From assembly GCA_946409885.1 (NCBI GenBank), contig CAMJYF010000085.1, positions 1 through 7,244 of the forward strand: DNA of 7,244 nucleotides, written 5' to 3'. The notes beneath the pieces are model-generated. The model worked only from the letters and a program-made list of their open reading frames with translations, searched no databases and was not told where the DNA came from. Source of the DNA: an uncultured Clostridia bacterium (GTDB taxonomy: Bacteria; Bacillota; Clostridia; Oscillospirales; Acutalibacteraceae). Position 1 is the stretch's first letter; each line of letters begins with the position of its first letter. Position numbers and translations under genes: made by a program. Below are positions 1 through 4,998 of this stretch, piece by piece.

Positions 1-17
1 TGCGGAAAACCGAACAT

Positions 18-35
18 CTCGCTAAACTACAATTT
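18..35. repeat. 18-bp repeat, copy 1, at the window edge
   Basis: The 18-mer CTCGCTAAACTACAATTT is found here and again, without mismatch, at 3816-3833, where it forms the right edge of a heptad inverted-repeat element. The first bases of the window (TGCGGA) also resemble the heptads of that element. Most of the copy, if there is one, lies outside the window to the left. The repetition is seen directly; that it marks the end of a dispersed element is inference. Confidence 0.6.
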
Positions 36-113
36 GTGTGCATCCATCATGTGTGGAAAGTTGGGCGAGTCGTGAGCCGCAAACCGGGCGGCGCGCCGAT
101 CGGAGGTTTATCT

Positions 114-587
114 ATGTTTCGTGAGATCGTCAGGAAAAAACAGGCCCTTTCGCCGGAGGATTGCGTCGCCATCCTGCAACGGGAAAAGCGCGGGGTGCTG
201 GCGGTGCTGGGGGATGAGGACTACCCCTACGCCGTGCCCCTCAACCACTACTACTGCCCGGAGGACGGCAAACTGTACTTCCATAGCGGCAAAACCGGCC
301 ACAAGATCGACGCCATGCGGCGCCATCCCAAGGCCTCCTTCTGCGTGTACGGCGAGGGGATCCCTTCCGACACCTGGGCGCTGCGCTTTGAAAGCGTGAT
401 CGTCTTCGGGCGCATCGAGATCGTGGAGGACGAGGAGACCGTCGTACGGATGGCACGGGAGCTGAGCCGGAAATTCACCGACGACGAGGCCTACATTCAG
501 CAGGAGATCGACCGACATCTCCACCGCACCCTGCTGTTCGCGCTGGCGCCGGAACAGATCACCGGCAAGCGGGTAAAAGAAGAATAA
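114..587 (+). CDS. Pyridoxamine 5'-phosphate oxidase-related flavin protein, Nim-like
   Basis: The 157-residue product is a small FMN-binding split-barrel protein of the Pyridox_ox_2/NimA type. These cytoplasmic proteins bind FMN or a related cofactor; some members (Nim) reduce nitroimidazoles, but most have unknown substrates. Visible family signatures are the N-terminal GVLAVLGDEDYPYAVPLNHYY strand pair (about residues 27-47), then KLYFHSGKTGHKIDAM (about 53-68) with a histidine followed by GKTGHK, and a C-terminal ITGKR. Length fits the family, which is usually 150-170 residues. ATG 114 is chosen because GGAGG at 102-106 lies 7 nt upstream; the longer frame from GTG 36 has no ribosome binding site and starts directly after a repeat. 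Natural substrate and any drug-resistance role cannot be inferred. No convincing promoter is seen in the 113 bases upstream. Confidence 0.88.
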   Translation: MFREIVRKKQALSPEDCVAILQREKRGVLAVLGDEDYPYAVPLNHYYCPEDGKLYFHSGKTGHKIDAMRRHPKASFCVYGEGIPSDTWALRFESVIVFGRIEIVEDEETVVRMARELSRKFTDDEAYIQQEIDRHLHRTLLFALAPEQITGKRVKEE

Positions 588-588
588 A

Positions 589-609
589 GCCCCGTCAGAA
601 CGGGCGTTT
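589..609 (+). terminator. Weak candidate terminator after the Nim-like gene
   Basis: CCCGT (591-595) pairs with ACGGG (600-604) around a CAGA loop. G589-C605 extends the stem across one bulged C. Only three T follow (607-609), so termination, if any, would be inefficient. Confidence 0.35.
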
Positions 610-648
610 CCCGATGATAATACCATTCAGAAAAAAGGAGAGACTACC

Positions 649-831
649 ATGGACAACAAGGAACTGATTTTAGACGCGATGAAAAAGGCGGGCGAGCCGC
701 TGAACGCCGGCAAGGTGGCCGAGCTGACCGGCCTGGACAGAAAAGACGTGGACAAGGCCTTCGCCGAGCTGAAAAAAGCCGGGGCCATCGTGTCCCCCGT
801 CCGCTGCAAGTGGGAACCGGCAGACAAATAA
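649..831 (+). CDS. 60-residue winged-helix DNA-binding protein
   Basis: This is a very small protein whose whole length matches a winged-helix fold. There is a first helix (KELILDAMKKAG, residues 4-15), then an HTH-like stretch LNAGKVAELTGLDRKDVDKA (about 18-37), a following helix AFAELKKAGA, and a short wing-like strand pair ending in CKWEP. The pattern of hydrophobic residues and the 'GKVAELTGLDRKDV' turn resemble single-domain MarR/ArsR-like regulators. AGGAG at 636-640 sits 8 nt before ATG 649, which supports real translation. It would be a cytoplasmic DNA-binding protein, perhaps a dimer, but no ligand-binding domain is present and no target is evident. The next gene on the strand is the YhhN-like membrane protein 84 nt downstream, with a hairpin between them. 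The family name is inferred from the fold pattern only. Confidence 0.75.
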   Translation: MDNKELILDAMKKAGEPLNAGKVAELTGLDRKDVDKAFAELKKAGAIVSPVRCKWEPADK

Positions 832-855
832 GGAGCAATACGGACAAGGGTGAAA

Positions 856-893
856 GATGAAAGCCGGTCGGTCTTCCGTCTCTCATCCTTTTT
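856..893 (+). terminator. Candidate intrinsic terminator/attenuator before the YhhN-like gene
   Basis: An imperfect stem pairs GATGA, AG and CGG (856-867) with CCG, CT and TCATC (876-887). It has ten pairs, two 1x1 mismatches and an 8-nt loop, and is followed by C and five T (889-893). It begins 25 nt after the stop of the small winged-helix gene and ends only 22 nt before the next ATG. Little room is left for a separate promoter, so readthrough into the membrane gene is likely to be partial or regulated. Confidence 0.5.
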
Positions 894-915
894 GATTGAT
901 TGGGAGGAAACGGTC

Positions 916-1602
916 ATGGCCTCAACCATTTTTACCGCGGCATATTATGTGTCGTTGGCCGCGTTCATCGCGGTCAGCGTGCTGCATCTGATCGACAGCT
1001 GGCGCGACAACGGCCGGCGGCGCAAATACACCAAGCCCTTTCTGCTGCTGACGCTGACGGCGTTTTACTGCTTTGCGGCCCATCCCATCCGGCCGGTGCT
1101 GGTGGCGGCGCTGCTGACCAGCTGGCTGGGCGACGTACTGCTGATGCCCAAGGGCGCCAAGTGGTTCGTTTCGGGCGGCATCAGCTTCCTGATCAGCCAC
1201 GTGCTGTTCATCTTCGTGTATCTGCCGCAGATCACCTGGGGATACGTGAAATGGTGGATCCTGATTCCCGCCGCGCTGGTATACTACGGCGTCTCCGTCA
1301 AGGTGACGCTTTCGGTGAAAAACAACATGGAAAGCAAGGCCATGCTGATCCCCATGATCCTGTACCTGCTGATCAACAGTACCATGAACCTGTGCGCCAT
1401 GGCGCAGCTGATGACGGTGGGCAGCGCCGGTGCGGCGATAGCCTATGCGGGCGCAGTGCTGTTCTTCATTTCGGACTGCACCCTCTACCTGGTGCGCTAC
1501 CACAGCAACAAGGACCTGATCTTCAAAAAGCACTTTACCGTCATGTTCACCTACATCCTGGGCGAGTTCCTGATCACCCTGGGGATGCTGATGCTGGGAT
1601 AA
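916..1602 (+). CDS. YhhN/TMEM86-family membrane protein, putative lysoplasmalogenase
   Basis: The 228-residue product is strongly hydrophobic, with about seven to eight predicted membrane segments. It carries the hallmarks of the YhhN family: SWLGDVLLMP (about residues 72-81) with the conserved GD pair, FLISHVLFIFVYLP (about 93-106), and FFISDCTLYLVRY (about 183-195) with a second acidic residue next to Ser. Characterised relatives hydrolyse the vinyl-ether bond of lysoplasmalogens in the membrane. That activity is family knowledge, and it would make sense in an anaerobe if the organism has plasmalogen lipids. GGGAGG at 902-907 lies 8 nt before ATG 916. An in-frame GTG at 850 would add 22 residues encoded by the terminator-like hairpin and is rejected. 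Base composition is high-GC like the flanking core genes. The substrate is not proven. Confidence 0.8.
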   Translation: MASTIFTAAYYVSLAAFIAVSVLHLIDSWRDNGRRRKYTKPFLLLTLTAFYCFAAHPIRPVLVAALLTSWLGDVLLMPKGAKWFVSGGISFLISHVLFIFVYLPQITWGYVKWWILIPAALVYYGVSVKVTLSVKNNMESKAMLIPMILYLLINSTMNLCAMAQLMTVGSAGAAIAYAGAVLFFISDCTLYLVRYHSNKDLIFKKHFTVMFTYILGEFLITLGMLMLG

Positions 1603-1643
1603 GGCAGGCGTTTTTCCTTCCGACGGCCATCCCCGCTATAACC

Positions 1644-1728
1644 GCGTCGTGTTGGCACTTTTTAAAAATGCCTCAGCGTCATATTGGCACTTTTCTTTCG
1701 GTTTATCAGTGCCATATTGGCATCTTTT
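1644..1728. promoter_or_regulatory. Three operator-like repeats upstream of the HTH-MNT gene
   Basis: A repeat close to GCGTCATATTGGCACTTTT occurs at 1644-1662, 1676-1694 and 1709-1728. The starts are 32 and 33 bp apart, about three helical turns, so the sites would lie on one face of the DNA. The third contains the perfect palindrome TGCCATATTGGCA (1710-1722); the second has one change in the left arm and the first has more. TGGCA half-sites lie at 1653, 1685 and 1718; half-sites in the opposite sense lie at 1669-1672 (TGCC) and 1710-1714 (TGCCA). They end just upstream of the -35 box of the HTH-MNT promoter. The repeats are seen directly. That the HTH domain of the downstream protein binds them is inference from position. 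Confidence 0.7.
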
Positions 1729-1731
1729 GTC

Positions 1732-1760
1732 TTGACTGATGCGTGCCGCCGTGGTATACT
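1732..1760 (+). promoter_or_regulatory. Sigma-A-type promoter of the HTH-MNT/HEPN operon
   Basis: TTGACT (1732-1737) and TATACT (1755-1760) are separated by exactly 17 bp, a near-consensus housekeeping promoter. Transcription should start near 1766-1768, which falls on the ribosome binding site GAGGTGA (1767-1773). The leader would then be only about 13 nt long. The three operator-like repeats end directly upstream. Confidence 0.8.
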
Positions 1761-1779
1761 GTTACCGAGGTGACAACCG

Positions 1780-2253
1780 ATGGGACTCAGACAACTGAGA
1801 ATTGAAAAGGGACTGACACAGGTCAATTGCGCGGCATACCTGCGCATCCCGCTTCGCACCTATAAACGGTATGAGGCAGATGAAAGCAGGATCGATCCCA
1901 TCAAATATCAATATATGATGGCCCGCCTGAACGAATACGGATTCATTGATGAAGAACACGGCCTGCTGACGCAGGAACAGATCAGAACTGTCTGCGGCGA
2001 GGTTTTCCGGAACTACCCTGTGGAGTACTGTTATCTCTTCGGCTCCTACGCCAAAGGAAAGGAAACGGAGAAAAGCGACGTGGATCTGCTCATTTCCCTG
2101 CCCATCAACGGGCTTCAGTTTTATGAGGTGCTGGAGCTGTTACGGGAAAAACTGAAAAAAAGGGTCGATCTGCTGGACGTCGCTCAATTGACACAGAATC
2201 CGGCACTGATACAGGAAATACTGAAGGACGGCGTTAAAATCTATGGATCATAA
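1780..2253 (+). CDS. XRE-HTH-MNT fusion: antitoxin nucleotidyltransferase with its own DNA-binding domain
   Basis: The 157-residue product joins two domains. Residues 1-35 look like a short XRE/Cro HTH (LRQLRIEKGLTQ, then CAAYLRIPLRTYKRYEADES). Residues about 65-157 form a minimal nucleotidyltransferase with the diagnostic GSX10DXD motif (G88, S89, D100, D102) and a third acidic residue at D130 in KKRVDLLDV. All catalytic residues are present, so it should be active. In characterised HEPN/MNT pairs, the MNT protein adds AMP to a tyrosine of the HEPN toxin and silences it; the next gene encodes just such a HEPN protein. The fused HTH suggests that the antitoxin also controls its own promoter. 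GAGGTGA at 1767-1773 lies 6 nt before ATG 1780. GC in sampled 60-base lines is about 50-55%, against about 67% in the downstream lipid kinase, which suggests transfer. No gene name is assigned because the fused form differs from the classic MntA. Confidence 0.88.
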   Translation: MGLRQLRIEKGLTQVNCAAYLRIPLRTYKRYEADESRIDPIKYQYMMARLNEYGFIDEEHGLLTQEQIRTVCGEVFRNYPVEYCYLFGSYAKGKETEKSDVDLLISLPINGLQFYEVLELLREKLKKRVDLLDVAQLTQNPALIQEILKDGVKIYGS

Positions 2254-2599
2254 AAAGGACGACTGGTATTATCTCGCAAAGATAAAAGCCGATCTGGCAT
2301 TTGTGATTGCCCACACCGAAGGAAAGACAAAAAGCGAAATGGAAGCGGACGAGCTTCTTGTGGATTCGATCATGTTCAGGATCATTCAGATCGCGGAAAA
2401 CAACGGCCGGTTATCGGATGATTTCAAGGTCAGGCACAAAAACGTTCCGTGGCTTGCCATCAAAGGAATGCGCAACCGGATCGTTCACGATTACGGCTAT
2501 GTTGATCTGACGATCGTATACGATACGGTGATCCACGGCATTCCCGAAATGCTTTCTGTTCTCAATACCATCAAGAAACCGACGGAAGATGCCGAATGA
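2243..2599 (+). CDS. HEPN-domain ribonuclease toxin, HepT-like (DUF86)
   Basis: This 118-residue, largely helical protein has the HEPN active-site signature RX4HXY in MRNRIVHDYG (R77, H82, Y84). The sequence upstream (LLVDSIMFRIIQIAENNGRL, about residues 38-57) and the stretch VPWLAIKGMRNRIVHDYG are typical of the DUF86/HepT group. Relatives are metal-independent RNases that cleave RNA; the tyrosine of the motif is the residue AMPylated by the partner MNT antitoxin. The ATG lies inside the end of the HTH-MNT gene (11-nt overlap), with only a distant AAGGAC at 2225-2230, so translation probably depends on coupling to the antitoxin. Sampled lines give about 43-48% GC, the lowest of the coding genes I sampled. 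Start 2243 gives the usual length and keeps the N-terminal helix. Cellular RNA target unknown. Confidence 0.88.
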   Translation: MDHKKDDWYYLAKIKADLAFVIAHTEGKTKSEMEADELLVDSIMFRIIQIAENNGRLSDDFKVRHKNVPWLAIKGMRNRIVHDYGYVDLTIVYDTVIHGIPEMLSVLNTIKKPTEDAE

Positions 2600-2653
2600 T
2601 TTCCCCTTTCCGCACGGCAATCCTTCCGTTATGACAAGAAAGGAGTCCTCACT

Positions 2654-3559
2654 ATGAAATACGTCTTTATCGTCAACCCCCATGCCGGGGACATGGACCG
2701 CACGGACGCCATCCGGCGCGGCGTGGTCGGCCTGCCGGAAGAGGCGGACTGCGAGATCTATCCCACCAGGGCCCCCCGGGACGCCACCGCCTACGTGGGC
2801 AAATGGTGCGACGAGCACCCGGGCGAGGAGGTCCGCTTTATCGCCTGCGGCGGCGACGGCACCGTCAACGAGGTGTTTTCCGGCGCGGCCGGGCGGGAGA
2901 ACGTCAGCGTTACCTGCTTCCCCTGCGGCAGCGGCAACGACTTTGTCAAGGCCTTTGGCGGGGCGGAGAAGTTTGCCTCCGTGGAAAAGCTGCTGCGCGC
3001 CCCTACCCGCCCGCTGGACCTGCTGAAGGTGGGCGACCGCTGGGCGGACAACGTGGTCAACTTCGGCTTTGACACCACCGTGGCCATCACCATCAACAAG
3101 GAGCGGGAAAAGACCGGCCACGGCAACAAAAACGCCTACACCAAGGGCGTGGTGACCGCCCTGCTGACCGCCATGAAGAACACCTTTACCGTAAAGGCGG
3201 ACGGCGAGACCCTGAACCCCGGCGGCAAGGCCCTGCTGTGTACCGTGGCCAACGGGCAGTATGTGGGCGGGTCCTTCCGGTGCGCCCCCAAAGCGGAAAC
3301 CGACGACGGCCTGATCGAGGTGTGCCTCATCAAGCCCATCTCCCGCCTGCGCTTTGTCAAGATCTTAAAGCCCTACACCAACGGCGAGCATCTGGACCGG
3401 CCCGATATGCGGGATATCGTGGTCTACCGCCGCGCGAAAAAGGTGGAGGTGGAGGCCCCCGCGGGCTTTGCCTACTCGCTGGACGGCGAGATCATCTATC
3501 AATCCCGTTTTACCGTGGAGATCGTCCCCGCCGCCCTGCAATTGGCCGTGCCGGACTGA
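2654..3559 (+). CDS. Diacylglycerol kinase-family lipid kinase (YegS/DagK type)
   Basis: The 301-residue product has the full set of motifs of the soluble bacterial lipid kinases. They are VNPHAG at 7-12, the nucleotide-binding GGDGT at 66-70 with VNEV after it, PCGSGNDF at 90-97, NFGFD at 136-140, ANGQYVGGSFRCAPKAETDDG at about 199-219, and SLDGE at 275-279. Such enzymes transfer phosphate from ATP to diacylglycerol or a related lipid at the inner face of the membrane. They recycle diacylglycerol released during cell-envelope synthesis. AGGAG at 2641-2645 lies 8 nt before ATG 2654. The gene starts 54 nt after the toxin gene, and no terminator is seen between them, so readthrough from the toxin-antitoxin operon is possible. 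Its high GC and different codon use mark it as resident rather than part of that cassette. The exact lipid substrate (DAG, sphingoid or undecaprenol) cannot be told from sequence. Confidence 0.92.
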   Translation: MKYVFIVNPHAGDMDRTDAIRRGVVGLPEEADCEIYPTRAPRDATAYVGKWCDEHPGEEVRFIACGGDGTVNEVFSGAAGRENVSVTCFPCGSGNDFVKAFGGAEKFASVEKLLRAPTRPLDLLKVGDRWADNVVNFGFDTTVAITINKEREKTGHGNKNAYTKGVVTALLTAMKNTFTVKADGETLNPGGKALLCTVANGQYVGGSFRCAPKAETDDGLIEVCLIKPISRLRFVKILKPYTNGEHLDRPDMRDIVVYRRAKKVEVEAPAGFAYSLDGEIIYQSRFTVEIVPAALQLAVPD

Positions 3560-3588
3560 CGTCCCCCCGACGGCAGAAAAACAAACCG

Positions 3589-3623
3589 CGCCCCGGACGA
3601 CCTGTGTGTGTCCGGGGCGTTTT
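3589..3623 (+). terminator. Strong intrinsic terminator of the lipid kinase gene
   Basis: CGCCCCGGAC (3589-3598) pairs perfectly with GTCCGGGGCG (3610-3619) around an 11-nt loop and is followed by TTTT (3620-3623). It lies 30 nt after the stop codon of the plus-strand gene. Confidence 0.9.
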
Positions 3624-3725
3624 GAAAGGGGGATTTGTCGCGCTAATTCGGAATTCGGAATTCGGAATGCGGAATGATATGAACCTGTATCACGCGAATT
3701 GCATCATCCTGATTCAGTCATTTCG

Positions 3726-3753
3726 TTGATTTAATAAGGCTTTCTATTATAAT
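3726..3753 (+). promoter_or_regulatory. Promoter-like sequence inside the heptad element
   Basis: TTGATT (3726-3731) and a perfect TATAAT (3748-3753) are separated by 16 bp, in the AT-rich core of the element. A transcript would begin near 3760, within the adjacent hairpin, and would run antisense into the 3' end of the acyltransferase gene. AT-rich DNA can give such matches by chance. Confidence 0.4.
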
Positions 3754-3754
3754 C

Positions 3755-3772
3755 AAAACGCGTGAGCGTTTT
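3755..3772. terminator. Symmetric hairpin, possible bidirectional terminator
   Basis: AAAACGC (3755-3761) pairs perfectly with GCGTTTT (3766-3772) around a GTGA loop. Because of its symmetry, each strand reads A-run, short stem, T-run. It could end the minus-strand thrS-acyltransferase transcript about 85 nt past its stop codon, for which no other terminator is visible. The stem is short, with only three G-C pairs, so strength is doubtful. Confidence 0.4.
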
Positions 3773-3855
3773 CCGAAATTCCGAATTCCACATTCCGAAT
3801 TCCGCATTAAATCAGCTCGCTAAACTACAATTTATATCAGCCAACCCCCTGTGCC

Positions 3856-4998
3856 CTACCGTTCCGCCGTCACGGCCTCCCTCTCCTTTTTCCGCAGTTT
3901 CCACCAAAGCGCCGCCGCATCGCCGCCCCGGCGCAGCAGCGTCCAGATCACGGTGACGGAATAGGAGGCCAGCAGCGACAGCAGCAGCGTGGCGAACACC
4001 ACGGGGAAATCCCGCATGCGGGCAAAGATATTCGGCGGGGTTCGCAGCAGCCAGTCGTAAACGATCAGGTCGAACAGGCAGGACAGCAGATACGCGCCGA
4101 AGGAGACCTCCGAGGCGACGGCCAGCAGCGTCCGGGGCGTTTTCCGCCAGCCGGAGGCATCCAGATTCAAAAAGAACACGAACAGCAGCACGCCGCAGGG
4201 CAGCAGCAGAAGGCTTTCCCAGTTCTGCCAGGAGCCGGAGATAAACACGCCGCTGCCGCTTTTGTAGAACGCGAAGCTGCCGAAAACGACCAGGCAGAGC
4301 AGATACGCCGGCGCGATCAGGCGCTTTTTCAGCCTTACGGGGTACTCCCGCAGCCAGCAGCCGATAAAATAATAGGAGACCGGATAGAGGGAGGCCCAGT
4401 ACCGGGGGACCAGCATATAGTACCGCTGGCTCAGGGCCGGGTCCGCGAACGCGCCGGGCGTGACCCAGTCAAAGCCGTTGGCCACGGATGGCAGGTGCGC
4501 CAGCAGCAGAAAAACCGCCAGCAGCGCCAGCCGCTTCCGTTTGCTTTCCAGCCCCCGCCAGATCAGGTTCAGCAGCGGGATCAGCAGGTACAGCCCCAGG
4601 TACATTTCCACATACCAGCCGTAGGTGCTGGCGGTGAAATCCGTCACGCTGAACCAGGAGACCTCCCCCTGGCCGAAGTAGTACCGCTTCATCACCACGC
4701 ACAGCGCCGCGCACAGCAGGTACACGCCCAGTATTTTATCAATGCCCCGGTAGTGGGCCGCCGTAAAGCCCCGGCCATTCATCAGATAGCCCGTCAGCAG
4801 CAGGTACAGCGGAATGCACACCATAAACGAGCAGCGCAGCAGCGTGAGCAGGTACATCCGCCAGCCCTCGCAGGGCTCGGCATAATAGCCGTTGTACAGA
4901 AAAAAGTGAACGGAAATAACGCAGAAAAGCGCAGAAAGCCTCGCAAGGTCAAGCGAGGCGTTTCTTTTGCGGATATTCAGTTGAAGCAGGCTTACCAT
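3856..4998 (-). CDS. Acyltransferase-3 family integral membrane protein
   Basis: The 380-residue product is a polytopic membrane protein with about ten hydrophobic segments. It opens with the family signature RNASLDLARLSALFCVISVHFF, including the conserved histidine near residue 31 thought to take part in acyl transfer. Other typical elements are IPLYLLLTGYLM (about 61-72), TYGWYVEMYLGLYLLIPLLN (about 124-143), and YYFIGCWLRE (about 208-217). Members transfer acetyl or other acyl groups across the membrane to surface glycans, peptidoglycan or exported lipids; the acceptor here is unknown. ATG 4998 overlaps the thrS stop (ATGGTAA, 7 nt shared), and only a weak AAGG precedes it, so translational coupling to thrS is likely. 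The tail is basic and charged, as expected for a cytoplasmic C-terminus. No sugar-biosynthesis genes are adjacent to show the acceptor. Confidence 0.88.
   Translation of the reverse strand: MVSLLQLNIRKRNASLDLARLSALFCVISVHFFLYNGYYAEPCEGWRMYLLTLLRCSFMVCIPLYLLLTGYLMNGRGFTAAHYRGIDKILGVYLLCAALCVVMKRYYFGQGEVSWFSVTDFTASTYGWYVEMYLGLYLLIPLLNLIWRGLESKRKRLALLAVFLLLAHLPSVANGFDWVTPGAFADPALSQRYYMLVPRYWASLYPVSYYFIGCWLREYPVRLKKRLIAPAYLLCLVVFGSFAFYKSGSGVFISGSWQNWESLLLLPCGVLLFVFFLNLDASGWRKTPRTLLAVASEVSFGAYLLSCLFDLIVYDWLLRTPPNIFARMRDFPVVFATLLLSLLASYSVTVIWTLLRRGGDAAALWWKLRKKEREAVTAER

Larger units (their letters stand above)
3646..3833. repeat. Heptad inverted-repeat element in the convergent intergenic gap
   Basis: The left arm (3646-3673) is four tandem heptamers, ATTCGGA three times then ATGCGGA. 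The right arm (3771-3806) has five heptamers of the complementary type TTCCGAA, with small changes and one extra A. The arms face each other and could pair as an imperfect long hairpin around a core of about 97 bases. The element ends with the 18-mer also found at 18-35. No coding capacity is supported in it. It looks like a small dispersed, non-autonomous intergenic element (MITE- or REP-like). No target-site duplication is evident by eye, so mobility is unproven. Confidence 0.65.

Noticed and set aside
36..113. Upstream GTG start extending the Nim-like protein by 26 residues
   Set aside because: No ribosome binding site before GTG 36, the added residues do not resemble the family, and ATG 114 has a well-placed GGAGG.
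616..621. GATAAT as a -10 box for the small winged-helix gene
   Set aside because: No -35-like hexamer at 16-18 bp upstream; the match is too weak alone.
850..915. GTG start adding 22 residues to the YhhN-like protein
   Set aside because: The extension is encoded by the hairpin region; ATG 916 has GGGAGG 8 nt upstream and starts at the first membrane segment.
1654..1672. Near-palindrome GGCAC-T/A run-TGCC as a terminator for the YhhN-like gene
   Set aside because: The stem is mostly A-T, no T-run follows, and it is better explained as two opposed operator half-sites of the repeat array.
900..1739. Long open frame overlapping the YhhN-like gene in another frame
   Set aside because: Its translation is rich in Arg, Gln, Ala and Gly without any domain pattern, as expected for an out-of-frame reading of high-GC DNA.
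2600..2653. Search for a terminator or promoter between the HEPN and lipid kinase genes
   Set aside because: No stable hairpin with T-run and no paired -35/-10 hexamers could be found by eye; only the AGGAG ribosome binding site is clear.
3646..3806. Heptad arrays as a CRISPR
   Set aside because: The units are 7 bp with no spacers, and the two arrays are inverted to each other.
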